From: Calycina herbarum
Lineage: Eukaryota; Ascomycota; Leotiomycetes; Helotiales; Pezizellaceae
NCBI GenBank assembly: GCA_001414485.1
Contig: LLEY01000078.1
Location: 62,001-126,000, forward strand
Reading direction: 5' to 3'
DNA: 64,000 bases
The notes under the pieces are model-generated. The model was not told the DNA's origin, ran no database searches, and saw only the letters and a list, made by a program, of their open reading frames with translations. Both the position numbers and the translations under genes were made by a program. Positions 1-12,596 of this stretch are shown here, piece by piece. Positions within the stretch are counted from its first letter, which is position 1, and each line of letters starts with the position of its first letter.

Positions 1-2997
1 GCCCAATTAAAAAAACACAAGGGTAAATTCCTTGACTGGGTGGGCAGGGAGTTTTTTACTGTACTCTGACTTATGATAGTCGTGAGTCAGGAGAGGCCTT
101 ATTACTATGGTGAATTTGAAGAATGTCTTATCAAAGAAGAAGAGAAGTAGAAAACAATTTGGGGGTAGAGGCTTTAGCTGAGTAAACCTTCTACTATATT
201 CCTCTCTGACTTTCTATCACAACTGCCATATTACTGTTCGCTACCCTTCCACCTCACATTTAATCAAACCAACAACCAACTCTTCATTGAAGAAGCCTAG
301 CTGCAATATTACTCCTAAGCTAACCCTTCTTCTTTCTACCATCGATTGTAAATCCACCCTCGAAGAACTTCCCAATGTTCAGATATTACAAGCTCAAAAA
401 AGTATCAGTGAGTTCAGACTCCTTCACCTAGAAGCTCAAGATGAACATCTTTGCGTAACTAACTACTTCTCAACTGATAGTCTTTACTTCAACTGTTAGG
501 CAATGTATCTTTGTGTTTCAGTTCCGCTAAGTCTGATTGTAAAGTCTCTCACCAAGCACTTTGTGTAGTTTTATATTGCAAAAGGTGATATTCTGTAAGA
601 ATTCACTTACTAATACCCTACTATTTAATCTAGCTTCAAATAACCTAGACCAATTTTTCTTTCGCATTGTCTTTCTTTGGCTTTAATGTCCCCCTCTGGG
701 AAAAAAAGCAACACGAACGAAACCCTTCTCACTCTTCTTTCATTTGTGACAGATCGACAAGTTCTCAATACTAAATAGAAGTTCGACAGCGGAGACTTCT
801 CGGATGATGAAATTTCGGAAGATTGTGTTAATTATAGTGATCGTACGATGAGGGTTTCGTTGACGGATTTTTCCGATTGCCGCCAGACTCTCGCCTAGCC
901 AATGGACTTGAATTTGTTGGTATTCCTGTGAATAAAACATGGCATTTGGAGGCAGAAATATGTGCCGTTTTTCTCCAATTTTCTTTGCATTTGGATTTTC
1001 ATTATAGTCTCGTAGATACTTTTGTCAATTTGTTTTATCTCAATTTCTCACGAGGGCTCTGCAAGATCCAGTAATCTCCCCCCCCTCAACGAAAGCTCCA
1101 GAACTATAATGCGTCTCCAAATCTGTAAAAGAATCGGGCTTTCCTATAGGTGCACCGGCGTTCTGTAAGTAATGTGCGAAAACCTTTAAGACAATGATAT
1201 TTATGCTCTAAGAACGTTTAGAAGAACCTAGAAATCGAATTTTCAATTCTTCTAAATACTCTTGTATAATAGTTGAAATTGTGTCAGAATCCTGGGGCAA
1301 TGGAAGGTGGGGTGTGCAGAATTACGTAGTTTCCTTTGCCTGGTTCCATGAGATACGGTACAAGTTCGAATCATCAGCACAGAGTAGTTCAAGTCGCTTT
1401 CTGAGGTGAAATTTACTCACACAGTGAATTCCTCGTCCCCACCCGCCCCACTCCCCCAATTTACCCGAGTACCCACAAAACACAACATACAAAAGCTTTT
1501 TAAGGTCTCAAATAAGCATCATCCTGTCAGTCAATTGTAAAGAAGCCTGTATGGCCTAACGGTCATACAGGCAACACCGGTATCACAAGATATGGGTGCC
1601 TGCGCATTAACGTGTAAACTAGTGTAGGATTGACAGCCTAAAATACAACCCAGGTAATGCTGTGTTTGACTTGGCCGACTCGCAAGAGTACGCAGTTTTT
1701 TTGCTATTTTTTCGCTATTTTTTCGTCGTTCTTGGGGAAGCTTTTGAGTCTGATGTTTTTTGGGTTAGATGCTGGTGTCGAGACGTCAAGGTGATGGTGC
1801 GATGGTCTCGCCTAACGAGTGACTCAGAAGAGCCCAAATTCAATGGCAATGGGCTTATTTGATTGATGTCACTCTACTATACACAGAATTTATTGCAGAG
1901 TTACTCTTCAAAGGGAAATAAGCCTTCTAACCCTCTTCCAGGCTTGAAGTGCCCTGTCGCTTCAGGGCGTTGAGCGCTAAGTGCGATGTGCAACAAAACC
2001 TTTGGCGTAATTCATATGGTAAGTGAATTAGAATTTCAAGCGAGACTTAGCTTGAGGGGTACTTTTTTCAGGCTGATAGTCCCTGTATCTTTAGCGCAAA
2101 TTGCGATGTGCAGCACAAGGTCCCTGAGGGACGGAACCTGGTTTCATCATTTAATAGCTGCAGGGAGTGTTCCTGTCATCAAAGAAGACTGAGATAATAA
2201 AATAGTATAACCACGGTTGAGCTTCCAAACTATGAGAATAGGTTTCCAACTTTCCAAAGTTATCTCCTTGACATCGCGTCGGATCCAGCTCTCTATCCCG
2301 GCCAGGCGTGAGAGGGCATTTTCAAACGTGCACTCAAAAGTAGGACTTTTGACCACAAACAGCGATTTTGAGTTGTGTGCGTAGTGTAATTAGGTTGGTG
2401 TCCACGAAAAGTATCCAATTTATACCCACTTCTGAGTGCAGGTTCGAAACGTTCTCTCACGCCTGGATGGGATAATATCTTGCCATTTCCTAAATCATAA
2501 GAGAATAAGCAAATCTAGGACATAGCGGATTACTTGTTGAGGTATAGCAGTTCAAACTCTCCTGTTGAATAGGTCTAACACAGAAAAATTGGTGCTGTGT
2601 ATTGCCAGCCCAACCAATATCGAGTAATGTAATCCAATCCTGTGTTTTTCAAGTCATAATCAAATCATTACGACTAACTCAAACGCTTAAGCGAGGCCCC
2701 ATGAGGAGCGACATCGGACCAACACCCCGGTCACGTTAGAACACCAATGAATTTTGAATAAATTCGCCATGATAGAAACTCCTTTGATGCACGTAGTAGG
2801 ATGCTTACTGTAGAATCAAATCATCCAACACTATTTCCTCTGTAACAGTTCAGCCCCAAGAAATACCTGAAACCACACCCCTTCACGAGGAGTTTACCCC
2901 TTTGGTCGCGGATCATCATCATTGCGGCACAGTATAGGTACATCTTTAGAAAGAACAACTTCAAGAACAATGGAGCAAGAATACCCAACTGGCAACC
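1..2997. other. Intergenic, no gene recognised
   Basis: All open frames here are short (80 codons or fewer), overlap on both strands and have no recognisable family. A perfect 9-bp inverted repeat with a 10-nt loop lies at 1545-1572. Two similar snippets containing GCGATGTGCA occur near 1983 and 2103. The part just upstream of 2998 presumably contains the HET gene promoter, but I see no distinctive element. Confidence 0.6.
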
Positions 2998-5265
2998 ATG
3001 AAGCTCTGCAACCTCTGTCAAGAGTTCGATATCCGGGCTTTGTTGCTCGCATCCGCAGCGCAAAAGCCCGAGTCAACGGGGATGACAGACCGAAATTTCA
3101 ACGATACACAAGATTTCCGGCCCCCAATTCCACATTTCTATCCTCATCACATCACCATTCTTGATCTTAAACATTCAGCAGAAGAAGGATGTCAATTATG
3201 TTCTCTCCTTTGGAGAACTTGGGTCGCTTCTCTACCGAAACCAGATTTCACAGAGGAATTTTATGAGCGCACTTTTGAGGGACAGGTTTTCCTTGGCTGC
3301 AGTGGGTGGACGGTTTCGGGGCAAGGGGTGCCGTATGTGACTGTTGGGCAGAAGACTGCTGATGGGAGGAGTCGGACTCTTTCTTCTTTTGAGGCTTTTG
3401 CTGAACGAGGTATGATTGAAGATATTTGGATGGGTCTCATTGACTAACATAGTACAGATGAAATTCCAGAAGATGGAGCTTCTCTTCTTTGCAGGGCTGT
3501 AGCCTCAGACTCGTCTTCTGAAAGCTGTGTAGCTCTTGGAAGAGAATGGCTAGATATTTGCCTAAATGAGCATGAACAATGTAGAGCATTATCCAACGCT
3601 GAAGAGATATTACCAACAAGAGTCATCGACGTTGGTAACGAGAACCAGCATCCTAAACTTATCACCACGAATGGTAAGAGTGGTAATTGGGTTGCATTAT
3701 CCTACTGTTGGGGAGGAGCTTCAGACTTCGTTTTGAACAAAGATACCATATCTGGCTTTCAAGAGGGGATTTCTGTCGACGAATTCCCGGGGACGCTGAG
3801 AGATGCCATCATTATTACGAGAAATCTTGGGATCAAGTATATTTGGATCGACGCTTTGTGTATTCAACAAGACTCAAAGGAGGATTGGGCGAGAGAGGCA
3901 GCTAAAATGCGAGAAGTTTACAGTGGTGCTATTCTCACGGTCACCGCTTCCAACGCCCCTTCTACCTCCAGTGGGATCTTTTCTCCAAGAGTGAGTAAAA
4001 ACGCCAGGGTGCCGTTGGAATGGAAAACGCCTTCTTCGGGGGAAGAAAAGAGAATTATCAATGTCTACCTACGACCCGGGTCTGAACTTTGGGATCACAA
4101 ACTGCAAGGAAGTCGGCTCACGACTCGTGGTTGGACTTTACAAGAAGGGTTACTTGCCCCACGAACATTATCGTACGGAGAACAACAAATGATTTGGGAA
4201 TGTCCCCAATACCAAGCCGATGAAGGCGGAAGAACAACTTCCGCAACCGAAGATTACCGCGCAAAAGGCTTTATCCAACGTCTCATGAAACAACTCCCTC
4301 CCGCAAAACCCCCAATATTAAAGTCCATTCTCTCTCGCTTAATGTCTCGACAACCAGAACTAGACGAGTGGTGGAAAGAACACTCAATCGCCAACCCTTA
4401 TGATCAATGGTACGACATCCTTGACGCATTCGCTGCCCGTTCTTTAACCGTAGATACCGATGCCCTTCCCGCCATGGCCGGAATCGCTCGAGCCTTCCAA
4501 GGACTCCTCAAAGACGAATATTGCGCCGGTCTTTGGAAGAAAGATATCCTCTGTAGTCTTTTCTGGGCACGTTCGCCCCGATACCCCGAAGATCGCTATG
4601 CAACTCGTTTTGATCCGGCAAGGGCATCGAATTATCTCGCTCCTTCTTGGAGTTGGGCTAGTATCCCTGGGAAGCAAACGAGTATGAGTGGGAATTGGAA
4701 GGTTCGAAAGGAGATACCGAATGCCATTGGGGTTGCGAAAATTATTTCTGTCATTACTACTCCGGCAAATGAGGATCCTTTCGGACAACTTCTTGGAGGG
4801 GAATTGGTGATTAAAGGACGGTTCTGCATTCTGGAGAACGTACCGCCCGCTTACTCGACCAACGATGAATTTCCAACTCCAAAATTCCCGGAACCGAGTT
4901 CTAGTGCCAACTATTCTTTTCAAAAGCTGATCTACAACAATCTTCTCCATGTCAATGTTATGGTTTATGAATTCTTTCAGCAACATGAACCTCATCCCGG
5001 CCAAAACTTTGGAGTGATAGAGATTCTACGTTGGGAAAAGGAACCAGCGAGTTATGTCCCGGGGATGGATTTCTTGGTTTTAGAATCAACGGGAAGGGAA
5101 GAGGGGGAGTATAAGAGAATCGGTCAGATGGGCATAAGGAAGCATAAGATTCCGGATAAGGAGGCTGTCACTGCTGAACAATATGACGGAACGGTTCTTG
5201 AGAACAAAGCTTATGATGAAGTGGTTTCGGGGAATTGGAAGAAGAGAACTATCAAGATCGTTTGA
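2998..5265 (+). CDS. HET-domain (heterokaryon incompatibility) protein
   Basis: Two exons, 2998-3409 and 3458-5265, are joined by a 48-bp GT-AG intron with a CTAAC branch site, giving 739 codons. The N-terminus starts MKLCNLCQEFDIR and continues with GCQLCSLLW, the Cys-rich leader common in this family. The HET core follows at about residues 215-365: ALSYCWGG, then a GTLRDAI segment, then YIWIDALCIQQD, then EAAKMREVYSGA. The C-terminal 370 residues carry the usual WSWAS-type segment (LAPSWSWASIPG) and are otherwise variable. HET domains trigger cell death after non-self fusion in characterised fungal loci; whether this copy acts in allorecognition is inference. Fungal genomes carry many paralogs. 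The frame is intact, with no mutated catalytic-type motif seen. Confidence 0.93.
3410..3457 (+). other. Intron of the HET gene
   Basis: Donor GTATGA, branch CTAAC about 12 nt before the acceptor, acceptor ACAG. Splicing joins G to AT to make an Asp codon and restores the long downstream frame, whereas the unspliced frame stops at 3445-3447. Confidence 0.9.
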
Positions 5266-5655
5266 ATGGTTTGCACAACTATTTCGCGGAAAACTTTAGG
5301 ACTCTTTGTGTTTACCCCCCAAGTCCAAGTCACTGCGAAATGCAATTTTTTGGACAGCAACGGGAACTATAAAAAAATAGAAATCCGACAAGAGTAGGAG
5401 CTAGTAGTATCGCAGTGGGAGTAAAACAAAGTCACCTCCGATCATACACAATGAGAAAAATGATTGATCTTTATGACAACGAATGAGTCCGTCCATACCT
5501 CTGTCTTTGTAAAAATTACAAGCCTCTAATCTTACATAGTAGCCAAAATCCAAATGTTTTAAAGAGAGCAAACCAAACACCAAACATATTTTAAAAGACC
5601 GTCCCCTCATCTAAACATATATATACAAAAGGAAACGAATGACAATTAGATTACC

Positions 5656-6950
5656 TCACTTATCAAACCCCGATCTCAACCCCAAGGGATTATACTCCGC
5701 ACTTCTCTGCGACGAAGACACGGATTTAGAGATTGATTTCGAATCACTGGCACCCCCTGCACCAGCAACACTCCCCATGGGACCCAACTCCGTAGTACTC
5801 GTCGCATTTTGAGCATGAATACTCTGCATGCGATGAGGTGGATCTCTGATGCGCTCGAAATGTGATGCACTGCCTCCAGTTCGTGATGATTTGGTGGTGT
5901 TGCCCTTGATCCAACGTCCTCCTCGTAATAGTGGTCCTACCAATGGGCCACATGCTACTGTAATACCGATTCCGGGTTCAAGAAAACTCCATAGTAGCGG
6001 GGGCGACGCTGAATATGTTATGTTCTGGTCAACACGGACGAGAGTCAAAACTCTCATGACGCAAATAACGACAGTACTACAACCATAAAGTCAACAAGAT
6101 ACTCATCTAGAAGAATTAGAAATCACATACCTAATTCCAAGTCCAAAAACTCCGGATAAAGCAACCTTATGTCCTTTCGAAATTTGTAGGCGCCAGATCA
6201 TAGGAACAGGAAGCATAAAAACGACGATATCCGTGATTAAATCAATAGAGCCTATCGTGGTGAACGCTGCCCTTTGGTTTCCACACCTGCCTCCTGGTAT
6301 GGTATGATCCCAGTAAAAGGAAAGAGGAGAGCATATAAGGATTATAGTCAAAACAGCAGCCACCATCCACCCGAGAATGATACCGATAGATATACGACTT
6401 GCTAGAGCGAAAGTGTTCGTGAAAAATATTCTAGTGTAGAACAAGCAGATGGAGATTTTAACGAGAGAAACTGTTATCGTGTGGGTGATGCGAACAGCTA
6501 GGAGAAGCTACGTGATAACAATTAATGTTAGAGTTGATATGCGCGGGATGGGAGTCAGATAAATGTACTTTTACGAAGGTAGCTACCATAGATGCTGGCA
6601 ACTCTTTTGCTTGATGCCCTGCTCCTCCAAAAACAATTGCTATTGGAAAGTCAGCTATTATCATGGAAAATTGCAAACATATCTCTGGAACTTACCCATT
6701 ATTGAGAGTACAGTGAAAATGTATAAGCCAAACTATTTGTGTAAGCTTTTGAGGTTCAATAGTCACAAAAACAACTTACCTGTGCCAGAAAAATAGTATA
6801 GTCTTCCCAAGATAGTTGTTGTTTGTTCCGCCTCTTCGCAACCAGTCGAAGAATTACAGAAGCAGTTGAAGTGATTGTGAAAATAACGACAACGCAGAGT
6901 ATTGCGATTGCCCAACTATCGGAGGGGCCAATGCCCTGTGTCGGAGCCAT
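5656..6950 (-). CDS. PTH11-like integral membrane protein (fungal rhodopsin-domain GPCR family)
   Basis: Five exons read on the minus strand: 6780-6950, 6696-6732, 6569-6639, 6131-6507 and 5656-6076; together 359 codons including stop (358 aa). The start MAPTQGIGPSDSW precedes the first membrane helix; an in-frame upstream ATG at 7001 would add 17 residues. Family hallmarks are LSWEDYTIFLAQ after helix 1, VSLVKISICLFYTRIF, then CSPLSFYWDHTIPGGRC, a DIVVFMLPVPMIWRLQ helix, and a terminal LVRVDQNITYS before the last helix and a Ser-rich cytoplasmic tail. It lacks an N-terminal CFEM cysteine domain. PTH11 of the rice blast fungus senses surface cues, but most relatives have no known ligand, so only the family is claimed. 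The 37-nt and 71-nt exons are why the gene appears fragmented in simple ORF calls. Confidence 0.88.
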
Positions 6951-9005
6951 TTTTGCAAAAAAGTTGTTCGTAGCCGCAAGCGTAAGCAGTATTAGAAACA
7001 ACTTACTCGGTGATCAAAATCGAAGCAATATTGCAACCTACACGGAACAAAGGAACAAATCAAGTAATGCGTCGAGAATCTCTTGCTAAGAAAATGGCGT
7101 AAGCATGCATGTAAGAGGCTTGATGTTCCGCTCCTCCAAAACCCAGCGAGGGTAACACAATTTTCCTAGGCCAATAAAATCTGAATTTCACTTCAAAAAA
7201 ATGAAGTCGCGAGATTTGACAGAAGTTATATATTGGATTGAAGGCATCGGAGACTCGACTCCTTCTAATGAGATATCAGATCTCTAAATCGTAGTGCACG
7301 GAATTTAAATTACGCCATCCTTCGTAACTCCACGAGGAGGAGAGGCGTGACCTGCCTAGAAGAGAAGTAAACTGCGAGCAAAGAAAAATAAGCATGCATC
7401 TCACAGGCGCAGGCGATTATGTTCGTACGGCCCGTTCCCACATCCGGTGCCAAACTCTCGGTAGTTAAGAGAACCATATGTATGTATGTATCAGTGGGAG
7501 GCAATCTGGTTTCAATTCCTCGGAAGATACACATCTGAATCAAAATGGTATGCAAAGCTAAATATAAAACCCAGACAGAGAAATGAAAGCAGGAAATGTC
7601 GGAAACGAAAGCCTCGTGGATCTTGAGACTTGACCATCGTCATAACCATGGCTTGAGAGGAGGGGGAGGGGAAATTCCAATAAAACCAAGGGGTTCGTGA
7701 ATGAAAATAGGTATAAGCATATGCCAAAGAAAATTGGAACAGTACAGGTAGCATTACCAGAACTAAAATTGACAACAGGCAGCGAGGTATGATTTTGATC
7801 AGAAGAATGACTGTCCAAAACAAGTTCTCAATCCGCAAGTTGTGATGCGCTAGGATCATGCATGCTCAATGCAGTCGAAGCGGATGAGAGCGAGATAGAG
7901 AAAGTTCAGACATTGGCAAGCCAGAGATGCTGACAAACATCCAGACGGATCTCTTCATTCTCGGAAAAGTTGGGGTAGTCTCAAATATTGTAGAAATTTG
8001 CGAGATGGTGGTAGCAGGAGGGCTGAGCTCAGAGCAATTTCCATCCATCAAATCTGACTAAGCGAGCCAGAATGCTCTGCTACCTGCTATTGGCTGTAAA
8101 TTGCCTCGGTCCGGGACAATCAGTGTTTCGGGTTATTTTTCAGGTTAACTTATCTTGAATTAACCTCCATAGTTGGGATAATAAGAGAGGCACGTACGAA
8201 CGAAAAGCACCACGAGCCTACCTCCAAACGTACTTGAGTACGATCGCACATCCCTCTTCGTTACTTGGTACGGAGGCGCTTCTGCAAGATTTCGAAACTC
8301 ATCACATTTTTGGGAAATCCGCCACTGCTACCAAACATTGCTACATCAGAACGCCGTCAAGTCATTTCAAACCATCCCGGCCGAGGTCCTCCTCTTTTTT
8401 CTTTCGCGGAATTTCCTAGACTAAGATCCTGAGAGTTACATCGGTGCGCAAACACTCCATTCAAAAATTCGTCTTCTATTCTTTCCTAAAACACCCCTTG
8501 GAGCTATTAATTGACACATAGATGCATTCCTTTCCCCCGGATTAGCCAAGAAAACATCATAATGGTGGATATCTCCCCAGTGTGTTGTTTTTTTAAAGCA
8601 AGCGTGAAGCGACCCGAACAAGTTCAGGAAACTTGTGACAAGCGCCATCTTTTGAACCTGAGAAGCCCTCCGTACTATGTCTGATAGATGTCCTTAAACT
8701 AAAATTGAAGTATCTACACATCACACCGGAATGGGTCATTGATCAACCCCTTTTCGAGGTTGCGAAGCGTTCTCCCAAATCCCCAGAAACATTAAAGCTG
8801 TTTCTTCTAGGACTTTGACACAGTGCCGTCTGATGAGTGTATATGATTTAGACTCTTATACAAACTTACAAGATACATCAAAGAAAACCCATCACATCAT
8901 CTCCATCTATCTCCAACCCCCATTCCCATTCCCACCCTATATTCGCTCCACCGAGCTATAAAAAACCCCCCCACCAAATACAATCATATACCCATACCTC
9001 ACCCA
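6951..9005. other. Intergenic, no gene recognised
   Basis: Only short overlapping open frames are present. The longest hydrophobic one, minus strand 7512-7859, has no recognisable domain and its neighbours in other frames look equally open, so it is not called. The last 200 bp before the MITE are pyrimidine-rich. Confidence 0.5.
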
Positions 9006-9451
9006 CAGACTTGGGCGCCGATACGATATTTATCGTAAATATCGCGATATATATCATCGAATCACTTGAATCCGATACGGTTATCGTTGTTGAAAAAGTG
9101 ACGATAACCGATAAAATATCGGATTTTTGACGCTAGTGCTCGATAGTACTAAGTAGATATCACATGACTTATATTTACTTGAAAATTATATTTTCTACCT
9201 ATTTAAATCTTACTTTTTCTATTAATATAAGGAGCTCCTTAAATATATAAGTTATACTACTTTTGTAACTTAGAAGTTCTTAAAATATATATTTAGAAAA
9301 CATGTGACTTTATATTTATAATATCATTGGCTCTCGGCCGGATTAACTATTTCCCGCCGATTATCGATATATCATCGTAACATTCTATACGATACGATTA
9401 TCCTCGTATACCCCTTCGATATGCCACCGGTAATATCGGTGCCCAAGTCTG
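9006..9451. mobile_element. hAT-type MITE
   Basis: A 446-bp non-coding element bounded by 18-bp terminal inverted repeats: CAGACTTGGGCGCCGATA on the left, and at the right the complement of CAGACTTGGGCACCGATA (one mismatch). The flanking octamers are CTCACCCA (8998-9005) and CTCAACCA (9452-9459), an 8-bp target duplication with one difference. CAG...CTG ends plus an 8-bp duplication are the pattern of the hAT superfamily. The interior is A+T-rich and full of CGATA/TATCG palindromes, with no transposase frame. It is presumably mobilised by a hAT transposase elsewhere in the genome. Confidence 0.75.
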
Positions 9452-10113
9452 CTCAACCAGGAAAACACCTCTAAAAAAGAAGGTATTAAATTCTCCTTAA
9501 GCTCAGCATCTGCACTACCAAGAAGTAACTACCACCACCACCACCTCGTCCCTCCCCACCGCCAAAAAACCAAAACCTCCATCTAAAACCAAGATATCAC
9601 TTCACCAACCTCTATATACTCACCCCCTTCTCTCCAAGTACCCCTCGAAAGCCCCTCGAGTTATCAACTCTCATACTTCACTCCCAAAATTCCCCCCAAA
9701 AAAGACCCCCCATATGAACACTACCTCTGGTACTATTCTTCCTCCCCCTCCCCCTCTCCCCCTCCCTCCCCAACCTCATACATTCACAATCAAGAAAGAA
9801 CACGAAAAGGTTATACAAAAAAATTAGACGGGGTTTTAATATTCTTCTAAAACGCCTTCCTGCGAGAGATCCCTATTTTACCCATCCATCCATCCCTCAA
9901 CCACAAACTTGCATATTGACAAATGAAAAAAGTAGAAAAAACCGCGTTCATAGTAACACAATATGCATGACAAGAGATTTTTAACAACCCGCTCATTCGC
10001 TCGCTCGCCGGCTCTTCGCGTAAAAAGCATCCTCGTTTTTGCATGCCCTCGATAAAGGGATTGAAAAGGGACAGAGAAATGGAAGTTTTCATCCCCTAAA
10101 TCCTTTCACCACT
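9452..10113. other. Intergenic / PMT4 3' flank
   Basis: Pyrimidine-rich on the plus strand, with long C and CT runs around 9690-9770 and no coding frame of note. It probably includes the 3' UTR of the minus-strand mannosyltransferase gene. Confidence 0.5.
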
Positions 10114-12596
10114 TTAATCCGTAACCCTCCAAGCCTCAAACCACTTCAAATAAGCATACTCCCGATTCGGCCCTACCATGCCCCAAGAAATCGGCATAAA
10201 CAACACATAAAGGCCAATAGTAACCGCATACAACAACCCATAGATTGCATACTGCACCCCCTTGATCTGATTCTTCAAAGTCCAATCGGCGACGAAACCG
10301 AAAGTCAAGATGGCAAAGTACAGAGCAGGGTAATAATGATGCACATAAGTAACTCTCGCCATCGCAACGAAAGGCAGGTAATGCAAGAACCATCCAAGAA
10401 TAGGGTAGAGAGCCGCGTAGTGGATCTGATCGATATCTCCTTGCTTGAGTTCATCGTAGCCCCGTTGCCAGCGGATCAGGTACCAGACGACCATCAGGGC
10501 GACTATGCCGAGGGAGGCGGTGGATCCCCAGTACACGAGGGGGTTTCCGAGGAGGAAGTATTTCACGATCGAGTCATCCCATCCACACATTCTGAGACCA
10601 ACGTTGAGAATTGGCCATTGCCAGAATTGCGAGGCGAGATCATCTTGCTTGTCAGGATCGGGGACGAGAGCATTGTTAGATGTCATCATGGCAACATTGA
10701 GATGAATGAAATCTTGTAAGAAAGGTGATTTATATGCTCCAGCATCGGCAGCAGGGACTGTTGAAAATTAGTATTTGTAAAAACTTCAGTACCAGATATC
10801 ACTTACGCTTCTCGTTCCAATGAGCCTCCACGTTCCAGTGGGTGTAGACATCCTTGGGGTTGTTATCCTTGGCACATGTGACTTCGATTTGCTTGAAACC
10901 CCATTGTGGCAAGTTGACGTTACCAGCTCTAAGATAACACCCGAGAGCAGTGTGCTTAAGTCTGAAAGCAGTAGTCAAAGTTCGGACCTTGGAGCGGTCA
11001 TTAGAAGCAACATCCTTGACAATTTCGATAGTCCAGTGATCCTTCTCGTCTCCAACAGTAGTGTTTCCGTAACACGAAACTTCCTTGTCAGATTTGGTGA
11101 TTGGTGCTGGGACTTCGTGGGAGTGAAGGTTACGGCCAGTTTGAGAGTGGATCAATCGAATAACATCGTTGTCTGCGACAAATTTGTTTGGAGCTCCTGG
11201 GTCGTACTCTGGTTGATCACGGTTTGGGTAAAACCACCACTCGTTGTTGGAATCCTTGTGATGATAACATGTGATTTGTTGTTGGGTAGAGCCTTCAGGG
11301 TAGGTTTGGACGTGAGAATGGAGTAATCCACCACCATATCCCATATTCTTGATAGTTGCTCGAGAACCGTAGGCGATCTCAAGAGGACTGTCCTTTCCAA
11401 CCTCTGTGCCTCTGAGATTTGCTTGGAAAAGAGAGCTCATCTGGGCATCACCTGGACCACTGTTCTCCAAAATGGCGAAATGAAGGGCGAATGAAAGCAT
11501 GTAGACAATCAATGGGATGACAATCAAACCGAGAACTCTGGCTGCCAAATGAGTAGCAAGATCAAGCTATAATCTGGTTAGTTTTCAGCCAACTTAAAAT
11601 TCCTCAAAATTACATACCTTTGGCATCTTGGTGTCACCAAACTTGTTCCAGAGATCCTCAACAGTGTAAATACCAACCATAGCAGTGACGAAGAATCCAA
11701 CCCATTTAACACTGCAAACACAACCAATGCTCATACCAGTCAAAACAAGCCAGAGGAACCATTCCGGGCTGAAACTTTGCTTTTGCAGACGGTGGAATCT
11801 AGCCCAGCACAAAACAGTGGTAAATGTAAAGCACAAGAGCATAGAATCCAAAAGAATAAATCGAGAGATGGTAGTGTAGGAGTTTTCGCAGAGAACCATG
11901 AGGGTAACGAACCACACAGCCGGTCTCTTAAAGTTCAATTCGCGAGCGGTAAAGTAGGCCATGGGAATGCAGACCGCGCCAAAGAAGGCGTTGAATGCTC
12001 TCATGAAGGTATAGTTGACCTCATCTGGGTATTTCTCGCCAGACTTGAATTCGAAAGAACCATTGTATCCTGCCAAATATCCGGACAATCCGACGAGCAT
12101 TTTTCCGAGAGGGGGGTGGACATCGAAGTAGAATTCGCGCTTGAGGTAATGGGAACCGAATTTACCAAAACTATACATCTGCCATTAGTAAATTGCCAAG
12201 GTAAGGCTGAGAGAAAGGGAAATTCGTACTGAGCTTCATCCCAAGTTACAATGGGGGAAAGTCCGATCTTGTATAACCTTGTGAAGAATGCAAAGATTGT
12301 GAAAAGTACTGGCGCAATGATGAATTCCCATTCGTCAAGGAATTGGATAAATGTTTGCTCTTTCTGTAGAGGGCGCCCTGTCAGTATAATGAGTGACAAT
12401 GGGTTTTCACAGCACCCCTGCAGATGCTGCCAGGACATGTTATAGACTGGCATACCTTCTTGATCTGTGTCTTCTTCTCATCCAACTCTACCCGATCCAC
12501 AGCTCCTCCATTTGGTGATGTTGAAGGCGCATTTCGTCGGCGTGCAGCATTATCGAGATCGGCACCAGTCGCAACACCCTTCTCTGAGGTAGCCAT
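10114..12596 (-). CDS. pmt4: Dolichyl-phosphate-mannose protein O-mannosyltransferase, PMT4 family
   Basis: Five exons on the minus strand: 12456-12596, 12230-12363, 11618-12170, 10807-11566 and 10114-10757; 744 codons including stop (743 aa). The protein transfers mannose from dolichyl-phosphate mannose to Ser/Thr of proteins entering the ER and is a multi-pass ER membrane enzyme. The PMT signature WDEAHFGKFGSHYLKREF spans the exon 2/3 junction, and the acceptor was chosen because only it gives DEAHFGKF. It is followed by VHPPLGKMLVGLSGYLAGY, typical of the PMT4 rather than PMT1/PMT2 branch. Exon 4 begins with AARVLGLIVIPLIVYMLSF and GPGDAQMSSLFQANL, then the luminal MIR region (GGLLHSH...WWFYP). 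The C-terminal exon has the last membrane helices. PMT4 enzymes act as homodimers and preferentially modify membrane-anchored proteins. Length is normal and no lesion is seen. Confidence 0.93.

Noticed and set aside
1320..2470. Possible tRNA pieces (GTTCGAA-like B boxes near 1364 and 2442)
   Set aside because: No complete cloverleaf can be drawn around either.
7512..7859. Hydrophobic 115-codon minus-strand frame
   Set aside because: No family, and overlapping frames are equally open; insufficient to call a gene.
10039..10719. 226-codon plus-strand frame
   Set aside because: It is antisense to the last exon of PMT4.
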